NCBI RefSeq assembly: GCF_910578895.1
Contig: NZ_CAJTSC010000032.1
Location: 1-41,142, forward strand
Length of the DNA: 41,142 nt
From: an uncultured Bacteroides sp.
Lineage (GTDB): Bacteria; Bacteroidota; Bacteroidia; Bacteroidales; Bacteroidaceae
Direction of reading: 5' to 3'
Every line of letters begins with the position of its first letter. Position 1 is the first letter of the stretch. Below, in pieces: positions 1-8,700 of this stretch. Made by a program: the position numbers and the translations under genes. Below the pieces are notes generated by a model, which saw only the letters and a list, made by a program, of their open reading frames with translations, did no database searches and was not told the DNA's origin.

Positions 1-80
1 AAACAGACCGGAAAGAAAATCAAAAGAAGCCGAAGAAGACTTTTTGAAGAAAATTTAAACAGGCTCTTAATCTTTCTTTA
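1..80 (+). other. Possible tail of an upstream gene
   Basis: The first 80 bases are purine-rich. Three forward frames are open to stops at about 45-47, 56-58 and 79-81, and each would give a Lys/Arg-rich C-terminus. Such a tail is typical of an RNA-binding protein or helicase, but too little is present to choose a frame or name a product. Bases 82-171 show no gene. Confidence 0.2.
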
Positions 81-171
81 AAAAGAATGCCCGAAAGAGT
101 ATACCGATACGGCATGTTGCACTGCAAGGAGCCGGAGGAGCTATCAGCCGCCGGCCGGTTTAAGCGCTAAA

Positions 172-211
172 GCCGATGCCCCGCAACGATGTCGTACACA
201 AGGGCATCGGC
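172..211. repeat. 10-bp inverted repeat
   Basis: GCCGATGCCC (172-181) is perfectly complementary to GGGCATCGGC (202-211) across a 20-base loop. No U-run follows on the plus strand, so it is not a textbook terminator. It may end the gene to the left or stabilise its mRNA. Confidence 0.4.
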
Positions 212-281
212 TCTAACTCCTGTAAACAAAGAAACCTGTTCTATTTATTCCTACCCCTTTGGGAATATATTCTTGCCTGCA

Positions 282-307
282 GGCACGGCTTCTTCAAGAG
301 CCGTGCC
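282..307 (+). terminator. Hairpin upstream of the metG promoter
   Basis: GGCACGGCT (282-290) pairs with AGCCGTGCC (299-307) around an 8-base loop. A pyrimidine-rich stretch with a T-run follows at about 320-331, just before the metG promoter. This is the most likely stop for transcription entering from the left. Confidence 0.45.
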
Positions 308-328
308 GCCCAAGTATCCATCCCTCTT

Positions 329-360
329 TTTGTAGGTTTAACAGAAAACCTCTATCTTTG
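329..360 (+). promoter_or_regulatory. Bacteroides-type promoter of metG
   Basis: TTTG at 329-332 and TATCTTTG at 353-360 match the Bacteroides -33 (TTTG) and -7 (TAnnTTTG) boxes with a 20-base spacer. Transcription should start near 367, giving a leader of about 85 bases. Confidence 0.7.
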
Positions 361-450
361 CATATCCTAAAAAGCGTTCATAACAAAAGAGATACAAGAG
401 GACGAGAGCCAAGGAAACAAGAGAAGAAACTTTAATAACGCAACTATAAC

Positions 451-2493
451 ATGGAAAAGAAATTCAAACGTACCACCGTGACGTCGGCACTGCCCTACGC
501 CAACGGTCCCGTTCATATCGGACACCTGGCGGGCGTCTACGTGCCTGCCGACATCTACGTCCGCTACCTGCGGCTGAAGAAGGAAGACGTAGTCTTTATC
601 GGCGGTTCCGACGAGCACGGAGTGCCCATCACCATCCGCGCCAAGAAAGAAGGCATCACGCCGCAAGATGTGGTAGACCGCTATCACACGCTCATCAAAG
701 ACTCTTTCAAGGAGTTCGGCATCTCGTTCGACGTGTACAGCCGCACCTCCTCGGAGACGCACCACAAGACGGCTTCCGATTTCTTCCGCAAGCTGTACGA
801 CAAGGGCGAGTTCATCGAAAAGACCAGCATGCAGTATTACGACGAGGAGGCCAAGACCTTCCTTGCCGACCGCTACATCACCGGCGAGTGCCCGCACTGC
901 CATGCGGAAGGCGCATACGGCGACCAGTGCGAGAAGTGCGGCACGAGCCTCAGCCCCACCGACCTGATTAATCCGAAAAGCGCCATCAGCGGCAGCCAGC
1001 CCGTGATGCGCGAAACCAAGCATTGGTACCTGCCGCTCGACAAACACGAGGCATGGTTGCGCCAATGGATACTGGAGGACCACAAGGAGTGGCGCCCCAA
1101 CGTGTACGGCCAGTGCAAGAGCTGGCTCGACATGGGACTGCAACCGCGCGCCGTGAGCCGCGACCTGGACTGGGGCATCCCCGTCCCCGTGGAGGGTGCC
1201 GACGGCAAAGTGCTCTACGTGTGGTTCGACGCTCCCATCGGCTACATCAGCAACACGAAAGAGCTGCTGCCCGACTCTTGGGAGAAATGGTGGAAAGACC
1301 CCGAGACACGTCTCGTCCACTTCATCGGAAAGGACAACATCGTGTTCCACTGCATCGTGTTCCCCGCCATGCTGAAGGCGGAAGGCAGTTATATCCTGCC
1401 CGACAATGTGCCGAGCAACGAGTTCCTGAACCTGGAGGGCGACAAGATTTCCACCTCACGCAACTGGGCAGTATGGCTGCACGAATACTTGCAGGACTTC
1501 CCCGGCAAGCAGGATGTGCTGCGCTACGTGCTCACCGCCAACGCTCCGGAGACGAAAGACAACGACTTCACCTGGAAAGACTTCCAGGCACGCAACAACA
1601 ACGAGCTGGTAGCCGTGTACGGCAACTTCGTGAACCGCGCCCTGCAACTCACCAAGAAGTACTTCGACGGCGCAGTGCCCGCCGCCGGCGAGCTGAACGA
1701 CTACGACCGCGAGACGCTGAAGGAGTTTGCCGATGTAAAGGCAGAGGTGGAAAAGCTGCTCAACGTATTCAAGTTCCGCGATGCGCAGAAAGAGGCGATG
1801 AACCTTGCCCGCATCGGCAACAAGTACCTTGCCGACACCGAACCGTGGAAACTTGCCAAGACGGACATGGGGCGCGTGGCAACCATCCTGAACATTTCCC
1901 TGCAACTGGTGGCAAACCTCGCCATCGCCTTCGAGCCGTTCCTGCCCTTCAGCAGCGAAAGACTCCGCAAGATGCTGAACATGGAAAGCTTCGACTGGGC
2001 TACGCTGGGAAGCACCGGCCTTCTGCCCGTAGGGCATCAGCTGGGCACGCCCGAACTGCTGTTCGAGAAACTGGAAGATGACATCATCCAGGCGCAGGTG
2101 GACAAGCTGCTTGCCACCAAGAAGGCAAACGAAGCGGCAAACTACAAGGCAAACCCCATCAAGCCGACCATCGCTTTCGAGGAGTTCGAGAAACTGGATA
2201 TCCGCGTAGGTACGGTGCTGGAGTGCGAAGCCGTGCCCAAGATGAAGAAACTGCTGAAGTTCAAGATTGCCGACGGGCTGGAGAACCGCACCATCGTGAG
2301 CGGCATCGCGCAACACTACCGGCCGGAAGAGCTGGTGGGCAAGCAGGTGCTGTTCATCGCCAACCTGGCTCCGCGCCAATTCAAGAACGGGCTGGTAAGC
2401 GAGGGCATGATACTCTCTGCCGAAAATCATGACGGATCGCTTGCCGTGACATCGTTGCTACGCGAGGTGAAGCCGGGCAGTGAGGTGAAGTAA
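451..2493 (+). CDS. metG: Methionyl-tRNA synthetase
   Basis: Charges tRNA-Met with methionine in the cytoplasm using ATP; class I synthetase, 680 aa. The HIGH signature is at residues 22-25 and the KMSKS loop appears as KISTS near residue 332. Two zinc-binding CxxC pairs sit at about 147/150 and 160/163, as in the MetRS1 form. From about residue 575 there is a C-terminal EMAPII/Trbp111-like tRNA-binding domain (KLDIRVGTV), which promotes dimerisation and tRNA binding in long MetRS proteins. The ATG is 84 bases after the predicted transcription start and only 25 residues before HIGH, so the N-terminus is complete. GC-rich and monocistronic in appearance, with a strong inverted repeat just downstream. 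Confidence 0.97.
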   Translation: MEKKFKRTTVTSALPYANGPVHIGHLAGVYVPADIYVRYLRLKKEDVVFIGGSDEHGVPITIRAKKEGITPQDVVDRYHTLIKDSFKEFGISFDVYSRTSSETHHKTASDFFRKLYDKGEFIEKTSMQYYDEEAKTFLADRYITGECPHCHAEGAYGDQCEKCGTSLSPTDLINPKSAISGSQPVMRETKHWYLPLDKHEAWLRQWILEDHKEWRPNVYGQCKSWLDMGLQPRAVSRDLDWGIPVPVEGADGKVLYVWFDAPIGYISNTKELLPDSWEKWWKDPETRLVHFIGKDNIVFHCIVFPAMLKAEGSYILPDNVPSNEFLNLEGDKISTSRNWAVWLHEYLQDFPGKQDVLRYVLTANAPETKDNDFTWKDFQARNNNELVAVYGNFVNRALQLTKKYFDGAVPAAGELNDYDRETLKEFADVKAEVEKLLNVFKFRDAQKEAMNLARIGNKYLADTEPWKLAKTDMGRVATILNISLQLVANLAIAFEPFLPFSSERLRKMLNMESFDWATLGSTGLLPVGHQLGTPELLFEKLEDDIIQAQVDKLLATKKANEAANYKANPIKPTIAFEEFEKLDIRVGTVLECEAVPKMKKLLKFKIADGLENRTIVSGIAQHYRPEELVGKQVLFIANLAPRQFKNGLVSEGMILSAENHDGSLAVTSLLREVKPGSEVK

Positions 2494-2514
2494 TTTTTAT
2501 TCAAGGAGTCATCG

Positions 2515-2589
2515 GGAGTTAGAAGGAGTTATCAGCCGGCATTGCCGGCCGCCAACTCTTACCAATTACCGATAACTCCTGTTAACTCC
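2515..2589. repeat. Long inverted repeat after metG
   Basis: Arms 2515-2533 and 2571-2589 (19 bp, two mismatches, GGAGTTA..AGGAGTTATC type) enclose a second small palindrome, GCCGGC-ATT-GCCGGC, at 2535-2549. Each arm itself contains GGAGTT twice. It fills the metG to 2609 gap and could terminate metG or protect its 3' end. There is no clear U-run. Confidence 0.5.
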
Positions 2590-2608
2590 CCACCCAAATA
2601 CCAACCGA

Positions 2609-4276
2609 ATGACAACCCAAGAACTGATAACATTATTAGAGGCATTCATCCAATTACCGGGCGAGAATGAAGTTGTAGAGTTCAAGAAAGCCCAAAACGG
2701 ATTCGACACGCAAAAGTTAGGAGAATACTTTTCCGCACTTAGCAACGAAGCCAATCTCGGACAGGAAGAATTTGCCTGGTTGTTATTCGGCATCCACGAT
2801 AAGACCCATGCCGTCTTAGGCAGTTCATACAAACCGACACGCCCCTCACTCGATGCCCTGAAAAGAGAAATAGCCGAAGGAACCAACTGCGGCATCACTT
2901 TTACGGAAATACATGAAATAGCGTATCAGGGAAAGAGAGTACTCATGTTTCAAATCCCTGCCGCCCCCACAGGCATCCCCACTTCTTATAAAGGACACTT
3001 TTATGGCCGTGACGGAGAGTCTCTCGTCGCACTAAGCCTGCACAAACTGGAAGCCATCCGCAGCCAAAGCAAGCAGACGGATTGGAGCGCGCAAATCATT
3101 CCCCATGCAACCATCAATGATTTGGACGAACAAGCCATTGCGACAGCCCGCTCCCTCTACATGGCAAAAAACAGGCAAAATGCCGCAGAAATAGCTACAT
3201 GGGACACTCCTACTTTCTTAAACAAAGCCAAACTGACCATCAAAGGCAAAATCACCAATGCCGCTATCGTCCTTTTAGGCAAAGAAGAGAGCGAGGTACT
3301 GATTTCTCCTGCCGTAGCCAAGATACGCTGGATTCTAAAAGACTCTCAAGGAATGGAGCGGGACTACTTAATCAAGAGTTGCCCTTTTATTCTCTCCATA
3401 GAAGAAATCTATCGGAAAATACGTAACTTGAAGTACCGTTACATCAATCCGGAGTTCCGCACCTTGTTCCCCGAAGAAGTAGACACCTACGAACCTTACG
3501 TCATACGCGAAGCCATCAATAATGCCGTAGCACATCAGGACTACACACAAGGAGGGCAAATCAACGTGGTGGAATACGAAGACAAGCTTGTTTTTACCAA
3601 CAAAGGCGGATTTATCCCACAATCCATCAGCAATGTCCTGAAAGACGATGCGCCGGAAGAAGTCTACCGCAATCCTTTCCTGGCTCGTGCAATGGTAGGA
3701 TTGCAGATGGTGGACACGATAGGAAGCGGCATCAGAAAGATGTTCAATTTCCAAAGGCAGCGGCTGTTTCCCCTGCCGGACTATGAGATTGAAAAGAACA
3801 GAGTGCAAGTCACCATCATCGGAAAGATACTGAATATGGAATATGCCAACATCTTGGCCAAACGCCAAGAATTGACATTGGCAGAAGTGGAAACACTAAA
3901 CCGGATACAATTAAACCGCTCCATATCCAATGAAGAGATTTCCCATCTTAGGAAGAAAAAACTTATCGAAGGAAGAAAGCCGAATGTGTTCATAGCCAAA
4001 ACCGTAGCACAACAACTGGATAAAAAAACGGATTACTCAAATAACAAAGGATTTGAGGACGGATATTATTGTGACCTGATAATGAAAGCATTGAAGGAAC
4101 ACAATGTGCTCACCAAACAAGAAATAACCAAGTTGCTTTGGAAGAAGTTGCCGGACATACTGAACGAAGAACAAAAATATCATAAAGTTACCAACCTGCT
4201 GACCAAACTACGCTTGCAGAACAGGATTGTCAATCAAAGACAAGGAAGTATCTCATACTGGCAGATTAAAACATGA
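2609..4276 (+). CDS. AlbA_2/Schlafen-domain ATP-binding transcriptional regulator
   Basis: A 555-aa protein of the family annotated as putative transcriptional regulators with an AlbA_2 (Schlafen-type, formerly divergent AAA_4) domain. Residues about 15-130 form the AlbA_2 nucleic-acid-binding part (EVVEFKKAQNGF at its start). Around residue 300, EAINNAVAHQDY is the N-box of a GHKL-type ATPase fold (HATPase_c_4), followed by a glycine-containing GSGIRKMF segment. The C-terminal 150 residues are Lys-rich and probably carry winged-helix elements. It stands alone between metG and the polysaccharide genes. The target is unknown; a DNA or RNA regulator is the family expectation, not something shown here. 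Confidence 0.8.
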   Translation: MTTQELITLLEAFIQLPGENEVVEFKKAQNGFDTQKLGEYFSALSNEANLGQEEFAWLLFGIHDKTHAVLGSSYKPTRPSLDALKREIAEGTNCGITFTEIHEIAYQGKRVLMFQIPAAPTGIPTSYKGHFYGRDGESLVALSLHKLEAIRSQSKQTDWSAQIIPHATINDLDEQAIATARSLYMAKNRQNAAEIATWDTPTFLNKAKLTIKGKITNAAIVLLGKEESEVLISPAVAKIRWILKDSQGMERDYLIKSCPFILSIEEIYRKIRNLKYRYINPEFRTLFPEEVDTYEPYVIREAINNAVAHQDYTQGGQINVVEYEDKLVFTNKGGFIPQSISNVLKDDAPEEVYRNPFLARAMVGLQMVDTIGSGIRKMFNFQRQRLFPLPDYEIEKNRVQVTIIGKILNMEYANILAKRQELTLAEVETLNRIQLNRSISNEEISHLRKKKLIEGRKPNVFIAKTVAQQLDKKTDYSNNKGFEDGYYCDLIMKALKEHNVLTKQEITKLLWKKLPDILNEEQKYHKVTNLLTKLRLQNRIVNQRQGSISYWQIKT

Positions 4277-4306
4277 TATCATCCGAAAGTTATCCCTAAA
4301 ACATCC

Positions 4307-4350
4307 GAGATTTAAATGAGATTTAAATGAGATTTAAATGAGATTTAAAT
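4307..4350. repeat. Four exact 11-bp tandem repeats
   Basis: The unit GAGATTTAAAT occurs four times without a gap, and degenerate copies (ATTTAAATGCGATTTACGAAC) follow at about 4408-4428. The block lies in the 195-base gap before the polysaccharide cluster, whose first gene starts at 4472. The unit includes the palindrome ATTTAAAT, so this could be a regulator-binding array or a slippage-prone tract. Confidence 0.8.
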
Positions 4351-4471
4351 GAAAACAAAATATAATACCCTAATAATAAACAACATACACACCTATATTT
4401 ACGAGCAATTTAAATGCGATTTACGAACAATCTAAACGCAATCAGACAATATTCTAATTATCAATCAAGCA

Positions 4472-5923
4472 ATGCCAGCAACATCACTTAAAGAAAAGAC
4501 AGCCAAAGGACTCCTGTGGGGCGGCATAGGCAATGGCGCCATGCAATTGCTGAACCTTGCCTTCGGGATATTCCTTGCCCGCCTGCTGACCGATACGGAC
4601 TACGGCATGGTGGCGGTGCTCACCATCTTTTCCGCCACTGCCAGTATTTTTGCCGACAGCGGCTTCGTGACGGCCATCGTCAACAAGAAGACAGTCAAGG
4701 ACGAAGACTATAATGCGGTGTTCTGGTTCAGCCTTTGCATGGGCATCGCGCTCTATGCGCTGTTGTTCGCCTGCGCCCCTCTCATCGCCCGCTTTTTTGA
4801 AGTCCCGGAGCTATGCCCTTTGGCAAGAGTGCTCTTTCTCGGTTTCCTGTCCGGCAGTTGTTCCACAGCTCCTTCCGCCTATCTTTTCCGCAACCTGATG
4901 GTGAAGGAGCGTAGCCAGATACAAATCACTGCCATCATCCTCTCCGGAATCACCGGTATCACTCTTGCTTATTTCGGTTTCGGATATTGGGGCATCGCAC
5001 TGCAAACACTCCTTTACGCCGGAAGCAACACCCTGCTGCTTTGGCTGCGCTGCCCTTGGCGGCCCAACCGGCATTTCCACACAGCCCCCCTGCGCGAAAT
5101 GCTTCCGTTCAGCCTGAAGATATTCTTCACTACCCTGTTCACGCACATCAACAACAACATCCTCTCCTTGCTGATAGGAAAGTTCTACACGATTGCGCAA
5201 GCGGGATACTACTCGCAGGGAAGCAAATGGACCACTATGGGATATTCCACCATCTATGGGATGATCAACAGTGTGGGGCAACCCGTATTCCGCGAGGCAT
5301 ACACCGACACGGAACGACTTCGGAACATCTTCCGCAAGCTGCTCCGCTTCACCGCATTCATAGCATTTCCCGCCATGCTGGGACTTGGCATCATCGCCGA
5401 GGAACTCATCACCATCACCATCACCGAGAAGTGGCTGCCGTGCGTGCCTGTGATGCAAGTGCTTTGCGTGTGGGGTGCTTTCATGCCAATAAGCACGTTG
5501 TACACCAACCTGATGAACAGCATAGGCCGCCCCCATATTTACATGTGGAACACGATAGCATTGGGAATCGCCCAGCTCCTGCTGGTATGTTTCAGCCATC
5601 CTCTCGGCATCCATACGATGCTGGTGGTATATACGGCTACCAATGTGGCGTGGCTGGGCATCTGGCATTACTTCGGACACAAGCACATCGGGCTTTCCCC
5701 GCTTTCCCTTCTGAAAGACATTGCTCCCTACCTGCTTCTGGCCCTGTGTTCGTTGGGAGCCGCCCGTTATGCCGCCTCTTTTTTTACGAATGTCTATGCA
5801 ACGCTCGCCGTCAAGATAACCGTAGCGGCTTCGCTCTATGCGGCAGCCCTATGGAGACTGAGGTCGAAGATATTCGAGGAGAGCATCCGTTTCCTGTTCA
5901 AACGCAACAACCGACCGTTATGA
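4472..5923 (+). CDS. Polysaccharide/O-antigen flippase (Wzx-like, MOP superfamily)
   Basis: A 483-aa, very hydrophobic protein with about 12-14 predicted membrane helices. The N-terminal motif KGLLWGGIGNGAMQLLNLA, then FGIFLARLLTDTDYGMVAV, is characteristic of Polysacc_synt/RfbX-type lipid-linked oligosaccharide flippases. The conserved PVFREAYTD-like cytoplasmic loop is near residue 270. It should move undecaprenyl-linked repeat units across the inner membrane. The stop overlaps the ATG of the next glycosyltransferase by 4 bases (ATGA), showing translational coupling. The substrate cannot be read from the sequence. Confidence 0.9.
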   Translation: MPATSLKEKTAKGLLWGGIGNGAMQLLNLAFGIFLARLLTDTDYGMVAVLTIFSATASIFADSGFVTAIVNKKTVKDEDYNAVFWFSLCMGIALYALLFACAPLIARFFEVPELCPLARVLFLGFLSGSCSTAPSAYLFRNLMVKERSQIQITAIILSGITGITLAYFGFGYWGIALQTLLYAGSNTLLLWLRCPWRPNRHFHTAPLREMLPFSLKIFFTTLFTHINNNILSLLIGKFYTIAQAGYYSQGSKWTTMGYSTIYGMINSVGQPVFREAYTDTERLRNIFRKLLRFTAFIAFPAMLGLGIIAEELITITITEKWLPCVPVMQVLCVWGAFMPISTLYTNLMNSIGRPHIYMWNTIALGIAQLLLVCFSHPLGIHTMLVVYTATNVAWLGIWHYFGHKHIGLSPLSLLKDIAPYLLLALCSLGAARYAASFFTNVYATLAVKITVAASLYAAALWRLRSKIFEESIRFLFKRNNRPL

Positions 5924-7239
5924 AAATACTGATTCTTACTCAAGACATTACCGTAAAGGAGGTGTCCAGAAACTACAACACGGGATTCTCGCTTATGGTG
6001 GTACAAATAGCCGCCGCCCTTGCTGCCGAAGGCGCCGAGGTATTCGTATCTTCTTCTTCACTGACCAACGACACCATCGTAGTCCGTTCCGAAAAGGGAG
6101 AAAAGCGGTTCGTCCTGCTGGAGCGGAAGATAAGAAAACTGCTTACCTGCCTTCGTTGGAAAGATGCGCCGCGTGCCGTGCGCCATGCCCTGTCCTCGCA
6201 CAAGATGCCCACGGTGCGGCGTCTCAAACTACTGAAGTATACAGCCAGCATCGGCTTCAACATACGTCTGATACAAGAGACCAATCCGGACGTAGTATTC
6301 ATCCACTCGTTAGGACCGGAGACGCTCCCTTTCATCACCGCCGCCCTGCACACGCGCAAACCCTTCGTGCTTGCACTGCACGGACTGTTTCACGACCAGC
6401 CCGGACCGGACGATTTCAGCACGCAAGGCGAGATACAGTTGTTGCCCGAACTGCTACGGGCAGGCATGCCGCTCACCGTGGTAGGCAGCGGGATGCGCGG
6501 CAAACTGCTCAAGCTTTACGGGTGGAAAGAGTGCGGCAACATACACGTTGTCCCGAATGCGCTGAATGATGACGCGGATGAAGCCGGCAACACCGACAAT
6601 GCGGAAAATAGCGGTAATACCGACGGGTGCGCCAATTCCGGCGATCCCTGGACACGGACATACCGGATACTCTCCATCGGTAACCTTTGCGAGCGGAAAA
6701 ACCAGTTGCAGACGTTACGGGCATTCGCCCTCTTGCCGCCCGGCATCAGGGAAAACAGCCAACTGTGCCTGATAGGCAAAGACACCTTGGGCGGTGCATT
6801 GCAAAAGGAAGCGGAAAGATTGGGCATCGACCAATGGTGCACCTTCACCGGAAGCCTGCCGCACGATGAAGTGTTCCGCTGGGCAAAGAAAGCAAGTGTC
6901 ATGGTATTGGCAAGCAAATCCGAGGGTTTCGGGCTCTCCATCATCGAAGGATACCGCTACGGAGTACCCGCCGTCTGCTTCAACCTCATAGATGCTTTTG
7001 AGGACCTGTACCACGGGGAGTGCATGACACCGGTTCGCGAATACAGCGACGAGGCGCTCTCCAACGCCATCCGCGAGACACTGCTGCGAGAATGGGACAA
7101 GGAGTTCATCCGTATGTTCGCCCGGAAATTCAGCAATCATGCCATGGCGTCTGCATACATCAATGTCTTGCGGCAGGCACAACCCGCCGCGCTCACGGAA
7201 AGGGATTTTAACCGTCTGGCAGACAGGTTCCTGTCATAA
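5920..7239 (+). CDS. Glycosyltransferase family 4
   Basis: A 439-aa GT-B glycosyltransferase. The start at 5920 is chosen because MKILILTQDITVKE begins the first Rossmann half and overlaps the flippase stop (ATGA); the frame stays open further upstream but that part is a shadow of the flippase. The donor-site signature EGFGLSIIEGYRYGVPAV (near residue 335) and GNLCERKN (about residue 250) are typical GT4 (Glycos_transf_1) features. Unusually, residues about 216-243 form an Asn/Asp/Gly/Ala-rich low-complexity linker between the two domains (see finding). It probably adds one sugar to the lipid-linked unit exported by the neighbouring flippase. Confidence 0.9.
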   Translation: MKILILTQDITVKEVSRNYNTGFSLMVVQIAAALAAEGAEVFVSSSSLTNDTIVVRSEKGEKRFVLLERKIRKLLTCLRWKDAPRAVRHALSSHKMPTVRRLKLLKYTASIGFNIRLIQETNPDVVFIHSLGPETLPFITAALHTRKPFVLALHGLFHDQPGPDDFSTQGEIQLLPELLRAGMPLTVVGSGMRGKLLKLYGWKECGNIHVVPNALNDDADEAGNTDNAENSGNTDGCANSGDPWTRTYRILSIGNLCERKNQLQTLRAFALLPPGIRENSQLCLIGKDTLGGALQKEAERLGIDQWCTFTGSLPHDEVFRWAKKASVMVLASKSEGFGLSIIEGYRYGVPAVCFNLIDAFEDLYHGECMTPVREYSDEALSNAIRETLLREWDKEFIRMFARKFSNHAMASAYINVLRQAQPAALTERDFNRLADRFLS

Positions 7240-7298
7240 CTTCCCGCCGGAAGCCGGCAACTGGCTATGGGAAATGCTATGAAAAGCGTTATAGAGTG

Positions 7299-7811
7299 CT
7301 ATGAGAAGTGTTCCAACAGTGGTTCCAACGCCCCGTTGTCGCTCAGCAGTTTCTCCACAAACTCGCGGAAGGCACCGAAACCTCCATGCGCGGCAGTGAC
7401 GTACTTCACCTCGCGCTTCACATACTCGGGGGTATTAGAAGGGGAAGCGCTGTAGCCCACCAGCCGCAGCAGCGGCAAGTCGTTCAGGTCGTCACCGATG
7501 AAGGCAACCTCGTCCAGCGAGATGCCCAGCTCCGCACAAAGCGCCCGCGCCTGCGCCACTTTGTCCTTCACACCCAAATAGCAATACTTGATTTTCAGTT
7601 TGTCGGCACGCTTCTGTACAATCTGTGTGTTCTCACCCGTCATAATGGCTACGGGGATACCCAGCTCGCGCAGGAAAATCACACCCCAGCCGTCTTTCAC
7701 GGAGAAACGTTTCATCACATCGCCATCGGCGGTGTAATACATTCCGCCATCGGTCCACACACCGTCTATATCGGTAATAACTAACTTCGGTAACATACTT
7801 TCTTCAATCAT
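7299..7811 (-). CDS. KdsC-like HAD phosphatase (nonulosonate-phosphate phosphatase)
   Basis: A 170-aa C0-type HAD phosphatase of the KdsC family, without a cap domain. All four HAD motifs are present: ITDIDGVWTDGG, MTGEN, a motif-III lysine around GVKDK, and GDDLNDL. KdsC homologues in this setting remove the phosphate from KDO-8-P or from 9-phosphorylated nonulosonic acids. The NeuB-family synthase two genes upstream in the same operon favours a nonulosonate-9-phosphate (Neu5Ac/KDN type) substrate; I recall that Bacteroides thetaiotaomicron makes KDN with such a synthase/phosphatase pair. The start at 7811 gives MIEESMLPK; an internal Met five codons on is also possible. Last gene of the - strand operon, converging with the + glycosyltransferase. 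Confidence 0.85.
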   Translation of the reverse strand: MIEESMLPKLVITDIDGVWTDGGMYYTADGDVMKRFSVKDGWGVIFLRELGIPVAIMTGENTQIVQKRADKLKIKYCYLGVKDKVAQARALCAELGISLDEVAFIGDDLNDLPLLRLVGYSASPSNTPEYVKREVKYVTAAHGGFGAFREFVEKLLSDNGALEPLLEHFS

Positions 7812-7839
7812 TTAAAAATTAAAAACAAGGGAAATCCTA

Positions 7840-8700
7840 TCAGGCACGTTTGCCCAACCTGCCGCGTTTCCCATCGCGGAAACCATCCCAAAGGGCTTTC
7901 CACTTAGCAATCTTCTGTTGTTCATACAGAAGCACAAAGACCATACGTTTATATAAATGATAACGCAAATGGGCTTTCAAATTTAACTTTTCAGGATAAA
8001 GCCTGTGGAGAATTATACCATTCCGCACATTGTAATAAGTACGCGCCGGAGGATATTCGTTCGGGAAAACTTCCTTGCCCAACAGGCGGTGTTTCTTTTT
8101 CTGATATCCCAGGTCGTGCTGCAACAGAATGTTTTTGAAACAAACGGTACGCACCCCTTTCCGTGCCGCACGCCAACAATATTCACAATCGATGCCCCAA
8201 ACAAACAATTCGTCCATAAAGACGCCCAGTTCTGCAAACAAGCCAACCGGGTAAACAGTGCCGGAAGTCATCGCGGAAGAGACCTCATCAATGGTGTCCG
8301 TTACGGGATAAAGAGAAGAACGTTGAGACTTGATAAAATAATTCACAGAGAAAATAACCCGCCTGTCTTCTCCATAATCCTGAATGGACTTCCGGTATCG
8401 TCCGAAGTCTCCATCCAGGAAAAAGCTGTCTTGGTCCAATGTCAGCAGATGCGTATAGCCGTGCTCACGGGCATAGGCTACGGCATCGTTCAATGCAGCA
8501 CCGATGCCTACATTCCGACCGCATCCCCGATACTCCAAACGTTCCGGATGGCAGACACCCGCCAAAGAAATCCGTCCTGCGGCATCTGCGGGCGTATTGT
8601 CCCACAAAAGTAGTTTATCCACTTGCGGCAGGCAGCTGTTGATATTCCCGACCAAGTCCTCACCCGGATGATAGAGGACGACAACGGCAAGCAATCTCAT
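7840..8700 (-). CDS. Glycosyltransferase family 2 (rhamnosyltransferase-like)
   Basis: A 286-aa GT-A enzyme starting MRLLAVVVLYHPGEDL. GRNVGIGAALNDAVAYA is the nucleotide-sugar-binding stretch, and LLTLDQDSFF supplies the DxD metal site. The acceptor side follows (DELFVWGIDCEYCWR, typical of RfbN/WbbL-type rhamnosyltransferases). The frame is open further upstream, but those residues are a shadow of neuB: the true ATG at 8700 overlaps the neuB stop by ATGA. No membrane helices stand out. Its place between the synthase and phosphatase genes suggests it builds the same glycan. Confidence 0.88.
   Translation of the reverse strand: MRLLAVVVLYHPGEDLVGNINSCLPQVDKLLLWDNTPADAAGRISLAGVCHPERLEYRGCGRNVGIGAALNDAVAYAREHGYTHLLTLDQDSFFLDGDFGRYRKSIQDYGEDRRVIFSVNYFIKSQRSSLYPVTDTIDEVSSAMTSGTVYPVGLFAELGVFMDELFVWGIDCEYCWRAARKGVRTVCFKNILLQHDLGYQKKKHRLLGKEVFPNEYPPARTYYNVRNGIILHRLYPEKLNLKAHLRYHLYKRMVFVLLYEQQKIAKWKALWDGFRDGKRGRLGKRA

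Noticed and set aside
1456..2430. Long minus-strand open frame opposite metG
   Set aside because: It is an antisense shadow in GC-rich coding DNA; the + frame has all MetRS motifs. The same holds for 367-1350, 1023-2081, 4811-5686, 12910-13920, 14071-14709 and 15623-16429.
4307..4350. Possible CRISPR array
   Set aside because: The 11-bp units touch each other without spacers and no cas gene is present.
4987..5919. N-terminal extension of the 5920 glycosyltransferase
   Set aside because: These codons overlap the flippase, have no domain, and the real ATG overlaps the flippase stop.
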